This document shows positions 55,789 to 64,000 of a DNA stretch of 64,000 nucleotides, piece by piece (position 1 is the stretch's first letter; each line of letters starts with the position of its first letter). Source of the DNA: Hanleya hanleyi (lineage: Eukaryota > Mollusca > Polyplacophora > Lepidopleurida > Hanleyidae); assembly GCA_036873755.1 (NCBI GenBank), contig JAVTVY010037113.1:98570-162569 (forward strand), given 5' to 3'. Below the pieces are notes generated by a model. The model was not told the origin of the DNA. It saw only the letters and a program-made list of their open reading frames with translations, and made no database searches. The translations under genes were made by a program, and so were the position numbers.

Positions 55789-58700
55789 ATGAGATGTCTC
55801 AGTAGGCTGAAGATCCGAGATTGGTTTACTATGATGAGATTTGTGAATGAGACAGTGACTGACAGTATGGATGCAGAGATTGAAGCATATCTGTTAAAAC
55901 GCCGGCGTTCAGATGGCCTCTTTCTCCAACACACAGAAACTTTCTACATGCTTTTGGCAGTACAGACGAAGGACAGTGTTTATGATCATGAAATCTACAG
56001 TAGGCAACTCATGCCATCCCAGTTTGAGGAACGTGGAACCTCGCTGACTCTTCTCCAAGATGAATGCTCAGGAAACCGATTCCTGGCATATATAAAACAG
56101 ATACCCAAAGATATGACTGATATTGAAGATGCAGTTTTGGACATGCAACAAGATGGCTTCATTGATCATGTATTTTCAGCAGTAGATGACTTCGGTAAAT
56201 GGGTGTATGTCATCATTACAGAGAGTTCTCAACAAGCGGGTATTGTCCGAGAGGTACAGATACCCATGTATCACCACAAATTTGTCATTTTGCTACCTTC
56301 ACTGAAGTTGCAGGTGCCCATGGATGCACATCTAGCTTCCTGTGTGTTTACAGAGCTCAGACTCTCCAGGATATTTCGGAACCGTTTCCTCCGTTACCTC
56401 CGGAGAAAGCACCGGTTCCATACCATGACTTGTGATGAGGATGATCTTCCACAGGGTCATGAGGACATCAGCGCCATTCTGGGTATTCCTTGTCTGGTCG
56501 AGATACACCTAACCTGGCCAAAACAGAAGATAGATTACGCCTGGTGAGTGAGAATTCATGAATCCTGTGTATGTGGATAACAAACAATAATGTTCATGTC
56601 CTGGTGTGTCTTTCAAACAGAATATACCAACTGACTCAGAATATACCAATTGACTATGTATGTGTCTGGCAAATTTAGTGTGTTAATCAACATATTAATT
56701 AGATGAATGGAGCTCACTGAGGTCAGATATTTATAGAAGGAAGGTAATTGATGTCGGGTACGGTAAATCAGGCTTACTGCAGGTGCTGAGTAAATCAAGC
56801 TGATGAATCAATACCTGCTGCATTTCACTGTATGAGAAATGAATATACTTATAAGATTGTACATCTTTTTTAAGGTGTACTATCATTTAGTTTTAGTCAG
56901 TATTTAAAAACTGCCTGTTCAAATACCATACTCGGTCCGATTTTGCCTGTCTAAATATTAACATTTTTGTCTACTAAAATTGTAAATTCCCTATCCAGTG
57001 AACAAATATGTGGGTAATATTCTGGCAGTCCGTTGTGTTTGTCAAATTTGTGAGAGCTGTTGATTACTCCCTAGATTTTGTATTGCAAGCGTGATCACTG
57101 TATTACAAAAGTGATTCTCTCTTGTTGGTATTACATTTACTCTCCAGTACATTTCATTTTCCAGGAGAGTGATCAGTAACACTCCTGGAGAGAGAACTTG
57201 GTCGGTGTTAGTAATGAAAGTTATCACTCTTCTTAAAAACGGGAGATTGTCGAGGTATTACTTAACTGTATTAATGCCGGGTTTATTTCTCAGGGTATAT
57301 AGAATACAAGACCAAGTGTATAAGAAGGTACAGTTAGATGAGACCATGGCTTGGTTGAATACCTTGGGTGGAGGATACTCAGCCCTGGGAGACTATTTCA
57401 AACATCATGTAAGTTATACCAGGGTTTGAGAGTATACCAGTACAGGTTACTCAAAACTCTGAACAATATATTGTTTAATCTGTTTCAATTTCAGTTGGAA
57501 GACTGTTCAACTACAGTATTTTACTATTGCTTTGAATCGTTATACTGTAGCATGAATACTTCAGTGTAGCAGGAATTCAGAACCCTCTACATTTATCCTA
57601 CATTTTTTTATTATTTTTTTTCAGGCAGTACAGGCGGGTAGAATCGCTGTCGAACAGTTGAAGATAGCTATAGAATTAGGTGATCCAATCACTGCTGCCA
57701 AGTGTCATCTCTTCTTTGCTCAAAGCCTCATGCAATGTGGTTACTTCAAGCCCTGCAGGAAAATTATCAGGTAACCCTACTTCTAATGACTAGAACACAC
57801 AAAAGGTAGATTACCTCTGAGAAATCTGTCTCTCCACTTGATCTTCGCAATATTCAGGGGAGGGACCCATAATTTAACCAGGTTTAAGTATCAGGATAGC
57901 AGACCATTCAGTTACGAGAATTTTGACGGCAATGTAAGGAAAATTCTGTTATATTTGAAGAAATCCATTGTCTCACATGATTGAGTTAAAGTATCATGGT
58001 GTACATGTATGTAGATTCAATCTGTTTGACATAAGCTTATCTTGAAATCTACAACTCAGATAATCCCTCTAATAATTCATTCCCCCTGTCGAATTCAATC
58101 ACCCCAAATTTTGGAACATAATAAATTGGTGGTTGTAATAAATTTTATTGCCCTCTGAAATTATTGAAATAACGAAGAAATGGATGGTTTTGAGCCATTC
58201 TGTCAACTACCTGTTCTAATAAATTTGATCACCCCCAGATCTTATGATGGAAAAATTTCACTTTCTGTGATTGAATTATTAGAGGGCCAGGGATTACCAT
58301 ACCATATCTCTCTAATATCTATAATAAATCACGCTTTGAAGAAATTTTTAATTTTCTCTGTATAACAATCCACAATATAGTTTGATGTACTGAGGTTCAG
58401 TTGCAGAAAGTGACATCTTAGTATATCATGGTACATGGAAGAAATAACATGGAGTGTAATATAAGTTCTGCAGAGCTATATGTATATCCCGGAGAAATGG
58501 TAGTCATTTTGTAGATTTCAGTTTGTTATTTACGCTGTAAAAAAAGAAAATGTATGCCTTCTCAACTGTTGATTTTTTAACAATCTCCAAAATAGACCAC
58601 TAATTGAAATGGACAGACTTTAGTGTTGGCTTTGTACAATCAAGGTTACACAGTACTCAAGATCACATTCATTCTGTCATGTCTGTGTATATAAATCAGT

Positions 58701-58901
58701 TTTGTTTATTTGACCAGGAAGCAGTACAAATTTGCTGTAACACACCGTGTTCAGGATGCCAGACTTGAAGCTATGTGTCAAGGATTGATGAACAGACTGA
58801 AATATTTCTACAGCCTCAGCCAAAGCAATAAAATAATCAAAGTGGATTCTTCTGGTCACGGACATTTACATGTGGCTAAGTTAAGAGAGCTTGTGATCTA
58901 G
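55789..58901 (+). CDS. Conserved protein of unknown function, four exons, 399 residues
   Basis: Exons 55789-56543, 57294-57408, 57625-57770 and 58718-58901 (stop TAG) have GT-AG borders and phases that close to 1200 nt. The start is the first ATG after an in-frame TAG at 55756. The N-terminal 250 residues (from one exon) look globular; the C-terminal part reads WLNTLGGGYSALGDYFKHH, AGRIAVEQLKIAIELGDPIT and CGYFKPCRKIIRKQYKFA, a helical, TPR-like stretch. It resembles, from memory, the uncharacterised DUF4807 family (C. elegans F58A4.6-like); this is not verified. No signal peptide or membrane segment. Head to head with CENPJ. Sure that it is a gene, unsure of family. Confidence 0.85.
57771..58717 (+). 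other. Last intron of the unknown gene, no element seen
   Basis: AT-rich unique sequence; short open frames only, no repeat or exon supported. Confidence 0.5.
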
Positions 58902-59067
58902 CCACAGATATTTTAAACTAATTTATTGTACAGGCTGTAATAACCTGTATCTGGTCATGTTGACTGTGAAGGTGTGTTATCTTAGTTTTAGTGGCTTCAA
59001 ATTCTTCATCCCACATGGGCACCCTGCTGTTTTGTTTTATATTGTATTTGAGTATTAGTGATTTTTT

Positions 59068-60902
59068 ATACGCCCGCCAAAAAGGCGGACGTGTTATGTG
59101 ATGGCGGTTTCCGTCCGTCTGTCCGTCGTACCGTCCGTCCGTCCGTCCGTCCCCCGTGTCCGGTCTATATCTGGAACAGTTTTCTATTTACAGTTCCAAT
59201 TTTTGGTGAGTGGATACCCTACGGAGAGACGATGTGTCGCGTACAAAAATGAAGGTCGCGGTCAGAGGTCAAAGGTCACTGGCCTGAAAAACAGTGAAGT
59301 GTTTGTGTCCGGTCTATATCTCTGGATGTTTTCTATCCACAGTTGCAATTTTTTGTGAATGGGTACATCAGGTGGAGACGATGTGTCGCGTACCGACATT
59401 CAGGTCGAGGTCAGAGGTCAAAGGTCACTGTTGCCTAAAAATCAGGAAATCATTGATCATTGATAGTTTTCCATGTACAGTTCTAATTTTTGGCGAGTGG
59501 ATGCCATAGGGGGAAACGATGTGTTGCATGCCAAATGTAGGTCGAGGTCAGAGGTCAAAGGTCATTGTGACCCCAAAATCAGTGTGAATGAAAAATCAGG
59601 AAATCATAAATTTGTCATTTTTGTGAGTGGATTCAATAGGGGGAAATGAAGTGTTGCATATCAAAATATAGGTCAAGGTCGAAGGTCAAAGGTCATTGTG
59701 ACCCCAAAATCAGGAAATTATTAAAAATAACATTTTTTTGTGTCAGTAGATACATTAGGGGGACTCAATGTGTCACATATTAAAATGTAGGTCAAGGTCA
59801 AATGTCAAGGTCACTGTGATCCCAAAATCGTGAAATTGTTAAAAATCTTGATTTTTTGTGTCCATTGAGAAATTACGGGGATATGGTTTGTCATGTACCA
59901 AAATTTAGGTCAAGGTCACTGTGACTCCAGAATCAAGAAATCTTTGAAAAGTACTTTTTTTTGTGTCAGTAGATACATTATGGGGACATGATGTGTCACG
60001 TACCAAAATGTAGGTCAAGGCCGAATATCAAGGTCACGGTGACCCTCAAAATCATGAAATTCATAAAAATCGTGATTTTTTTGTGTCCATTGATACATTG
60101 ATGGAAGACGATGTGTCATGCACCAAAGTTTAGGTCAAGGTCAAAGGTCAAGGTCACTGTGACCCCAAAATTAGGAAATCATTAAGTCACATTTTCATAT
60201 CCCTGTCGAAGACGAGATCATGTAATGCGATGTTGTGTTCTGTCCATTCATCCATGCGATATCTCTAGTTTCAAGGTATGGAATGGTATCAGATACCTTA
60301 CTCGCATGGTGAAGAGGAAACATACATCAATTTGTCAAATGTCAAGGTCACAGTCCCCCAGAATTGAATCAAGTTTAGCTGACTATATGTGTTAGGTTGG
60401 AATATTCAGAGTTCTCTCCCCTACATGTATATGGCATTTGTCCTGTGGAGTTGTCTGTTTGAAACAGCTACATTTAGTTAAACTGTTGTGAAATAGAAAC
60501 CATACATTTACTAGTTTAACGTGGAGAGGGGTCCTTTATGAACTTCATACCCGTTTATCAACTCAAGAACAAAGGTTTACTTCATCACTTTCTTCTTCCT
60601 TCATGAAAAATTCTCTCGTCTGAAAGAAATCCATTTGCAGGAAAAGTACTATTTTCTTGTGTTTGACTATTGTCGATTTCATTGTGGGATATGTGAGCTC
60701 TCGGTTCTTGCTCCAAGCTCACCTAGTTTCCAAGAGTTAAGCTCATTTTAGTTTATCATTCAATTTTAGATGTGATATGTTACATTATCAGAAGCACAAA
60801 ATTGTAGACCTTTTTCCGGATTGCTAGCTACCAATTGGAATCAAGGCGATTAAACAACCTTGAAATTTGGACCAATGTAATTCCAGATATACGGGCGTAT
60901 AT
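59068..60902 (+). repeat. Repeat element with CGCCCGCC / GGGCGTAT ends and AGGTCA-rich units
   Basis: It starts TATACGCCCGCCAAAAAGGC followed by a CCGTCCGTCTGTCCGTCG tract, as in other mollusc repeats and at 3275. It then carries about eight diverged units of about 120 bp with AGGTCAAGGTCAAAGGTCA and GTGACCCCAAAATCAGGAAA up to about 60190, and ends near 60902 with ACGGGCGTATATTGAAGCCC, an inverted echo of its start. No transposase. Confidence 0.65.
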
Positions 60903-61490
60903 TGAAGCCCTTTGGGCTCTTGTTTTATATAGAAATTTACACCGGGTGCACGCAGTGTTCGCTTGATGTTTCTGGTCAATAGCCCTTTCCAGAAAGTGTC
61001 TGATCTCCCCTTGAATATCTGCCGCTCTTTAAGGTTAGATGTATGAAAAGCTGCTTCCGGGAAGTAGTCCGCTCCGTTTCACTTTTATCAAAGTCACCCG
61101 CAATTATTTTGAAAAATATATTGATAAACTATTCCAGAATATTTGTTTGAAAAACTATTTTGTTTATATTTTTTACGTGAATTGATAGATCCTGTATACG
61201 AGTACATTAGAAAGATAATTTTCTATTAAAATAGAATATTTAATTACAAAAATAATTGTGAGGGCCTTTGATACTTACTGGGAGTTCCCTGCACCAACAC
61301 GCCCCTAGTGGAACAAGGAAGATAAAAACCTTTCTGAATTGGGCTATACTTGGGTGGGTGACTGGGTGCTGTACTCGCTGGGCTGATCAGTGTCCAGGAT
61401 AATAGGAACTATGGGCACTCTCGTGTCCTGGCACATGTAGGCACCATCGTGATATGACTGACAAATTGTTGAAAAAGACATTAAATTGCA
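60903..61490. other. No gene seen
   Basis: Unique AT-rich sequence. A short stretch near 61345-61385 (ACTTGGGTGGGTGACTGGGT) recalls the 3' part of 5S rRNA but is too brief to call. Confidence 0.4.
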
Positions 61491-61494
61491 TTCA

Positions 61495-61770
61495 CTATGG
61501 TGGTGGTGATCCACTGATGTTTCCTACCACAGTGTCTTGTGGTGATCCATTTATGTTTTTTACCACGGTGTCTTGTGGTGATCCAGTGATGTTTTCTACC
61601 ATGGTGTCTTGTGGTGATCCATTGATGTTTTCTACCACAGTGTCTTGTGGTGATCCATTGATGTTTTCCACCAGTCTTGTAGTGATCCGATGATGTTTTC
61701 CAACACTGTCTTGTAGTGATCCGGTGATGTATTCCAACATGGCGTCTTGTGGTGATCTAGTGATATTTTC
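61495..61770. repeat. Minisatellite, about 36 bp unit
   Basis: About seven units of GTCTTGTGGTGATCCATTGA followed by TGTTTTCTACCACAGT, some shortened. Confidence 0.9.
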
Positions 61771-62660
61771 AATGGAATTTTACACCTTATCGGAGATCCA
61801 CTCGTAATACTTTAATTATTCACCATTATTTTAAGTGGATTGTTTTTTGGCTTTATGTAAGCATCATCTGAGAGGTTTTCTTTTATCATATCAACATTCC
61901 TTGACTCTATTACATGTATAATTATTCTCTGGGGTAGCTGCTCATACAATACAGTCTGCTAGGATCAAAGCAATAATTGCCTAAATATTAATATCTTTTA
62001 CAAAACAAGTTGGTTCATGTAATTTGCTTTTGGACATCTATTAGACAGCCCATCAAACGAAGAGCCACGAGTGACAGTGAGATTTAGTTCTCGGCCAAGA
62101 GCAACAGATGGAAATCAAATGCCATTTAAAGGGCCCTTGTCATCGCTAATATTTGACCACTGAACATAAGGTTATAAAAATGCGTGTTTGAATTTGTCAT
62201 GTACCATGATGCACCATGACCCTGATCATCTCTATGTTCTGGTGCATTTCTGCTTTGGTGGGTATATGCCATATCTAGCCACGGACAAAACATCTTCACT
62301 GACTGATGGACTAAATGTATCTAAAATCTCAACATTTGATGTTACTGTCATCTAGTGAATCCTATTATTTAATAATAATTCCTGCTCCCCCCCTCTTCCT
62401 CTCCAACTGGAAGTTTTATCAACATTTAGCAGATCAAGCAATAGCCCAGTTACATGATCATAAGGCACTGATGCACTCAAGATGGGGACAATGCAGACTT
62501 AACAAGTGGTATTCACCAGGCCTATAATTTGGGCTTTTATGGGAGAAAAAAAAGAGGAAAATTAGGTAATGTGCCATTGCTCACATGCATTGGCTAATGG
62601 AGCATATATGTAATGCAACCTTCGTGTCTGATGTCTGTCCAGTTAAAGATTTTCTCTGGG
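61771..62660. other. No gene seen
   Basis: No exon or repeat that I can support; an isolated 70-codon frame at 62315 has no motif. Confidence 0.4.
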
Positions 62661-63320
62661 CTGGTTAAAGTTGATTCTTGCCCTCTGGGTGGGCTAAAAT
62701 GACCTAGGCTTGCTAAACATACTTATCTGACATATCCAGTAACCCCTGGAGATAGTTTCCACCCCCAGGGAACTGAGCTTTATCCTCCATCACCAGAACT
62801 AATTCTCGTCCAAGTTCTTCTCTGAGCGGCTGATTGTTTTTCATTTCTCCTTCTGGGTGAGATGAAATTGTCTGGGCTTGCTAAACATACTTATGGGATA
62901 CATCCATTAACCCTGGAGGGTAGTCCACACCCCCATGGAACCTTGCCCCACTCTCTAGTCTCCTAAACTAAACCTCACCCCTCCCCATACCCTCATATAT
63001 ACTGAAAGTTTATTGTACACTTATATCCATCACTTTTGCTGGGTACTTTCCCCTCTAACTCCCGAACTTAGCCTCACTTCATCTTATAACCTGTATATTC
63101 TGAAAGCTTGCATCAAATTGTACCCTGATGGGACCCATTACCACTGGGGATAAGTCCCCATCCCTCAGGGAACTGAGCCCTACCCTCTATCTCCAAACTA
63201 AGCCTCACTTCACATCATAAGCTCATATATTCAGAAGCTTTCATCATTCTACACTCATGGGACACATCAATTACCCCTGGGATTAGTCTCCACCTTCTAT
63301 CTCCCAAACAAATAAAATAA
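62661..63320. repeat. Degenerate long-unit repeat, about 165 bp
   Basis: Four diverged units hold GGGAACTGAGC, CTCCAAACTAAGCCTCACTT, CATATATTCTGAAAG and CATTACCCCTGGGGATAG-like words. Confidence 0.7.
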
Positions 63321-64000
63321 CATAAAATTTGTGTTTTACAATCCAATGATCAGATGCTTATTCTAGTTTGGGTAGTCCTTTGCTCAACTCTCCCTTGCAT
63401 GTGTATGGGAAAGCACATGTGAAAACTGATATAGGAGAGCAAAATCTCTGACCATGCAAGAGGAAAGTGGTCTCTTAAGCGAGGTGGTCTTTTATTGACA
63501 TTAACACATTGATCTCAGTGGGGGACTGCTGTACTGTGATCTTCAAAGAAACATGGATGATTGTTAAAGATGGTTTATGGAGCAGGTTAACAAGTTAACA
63601 AAATTTGATCAGTGGTGGCATACTAAGGATACTGAGCCCTCCTGTCTGAAGAAAACGGCCACTTTTTTTTTATTACCCAAATTCAATATTCAAAATTAGA
63701 TCTTCCTTCTGTTGAAAAAAAAAGTTCGAAATTCCAATCCGAAATAGTGTAATTTAAGGTTTGAATCTATTTTTCTGAGTTCCCCGACTTGATTACTTAT
63801 AGAGGTGTGAAAATTAAACAGATTATTGTGTCCAGCCGATTAATCTGTTGGTCGTTTGTCTATTGTAAAGGTAACTGGCTATAGCCTAACCAAGAAATTG
63901 CCTGCTTGCATCAATTGTATGACTTGCCACAAAGCGTGGGTTGACGGATGAAATATTATCTAGGCCCTATCTTATCCTGTTTCCTATAGGCTAATTATCT
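63321..64000. other. No gene seen
   Basis: Unique AT-rich sequence to the window edge; no supported exon. Confidence 0.4.

Noticed and set aside
61340..61390. 5S rRNA-like string ACTTGGGTGGGTGACTGG
   Set aside because: Only about 30 bases resemble 5S; A-box and the rest of the gene are missing.

Overview
The window is animal nuclear DNA: genes are split by GT-AG introns, introns are large and rich in transposons, and intergenic DNA is AT-rich. The repeat complement (DIRS-like and Penelope-like elements, a tRNA-derived SINE, elements whose ends read like 'gtccgtctgtccgtc', simple minisatellites) is what I would expect of a lophotrochozoan, most likely a bivalve mollusc. That placement is inference from repeat style; no marker gene proves it.

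Three protein-coding genes can be rebuilt. (1) The 3' end of DHX37 (DEAH-box RNA helicase of ribosomal small-subunit assembly), + strand, eight coding exons from 3943 to 15952; its 5' part lies left of the window. (2) A complete CENPJ/CPAP (centriole assembly, tubulin binding), - strand, 23 coding exons from 49891 down to 21922. Every splice phase closes, giving a 1573-residue protein, with a probable non-coding first exon at 51529-51600. (3) A complete conserved gene of unknown function, + strand, four exons from 55789 to 58901, 399 residues. DHX37 and CENPJ are convergent; CENPJ and the third gene are head to head, with transposons filling much of the space between their starts.

Layout: 1-3900 arrays of long-unit repeats and a large hairpin; 3943-16843 DHX37 with a 5.35 kb DIRS-like element in one intron and three minisatellites; 16.9-21.9 kb intergenic, no recognised gene; 21.9-51.6 kb CENPJ, its introns holding a SINE, a Penelope-like element, several terminal-inverted-repeat elements, minisatellites and long-unit repeats; 52.1-55.4 kb a stack of nested inverted-repeat elements; 55.8-58.9 kb the third gene; 59-64 kb repeats.

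The most striking observation is that four separate minisatellites begin at functional exon boundaries, and their units are copies of those boundaries: the 3' splice site of one DHX37 exon, the 5' splice site of another, the DHX37 stop codon, and a 5' splice site of CENPJ. The 3 kb array at the DHX37 donor holds roughly 30 decoy GTAAGT-type donors by eye. I know of no named phenomenon that matches this, and it is the best candidate here for something undescribed.
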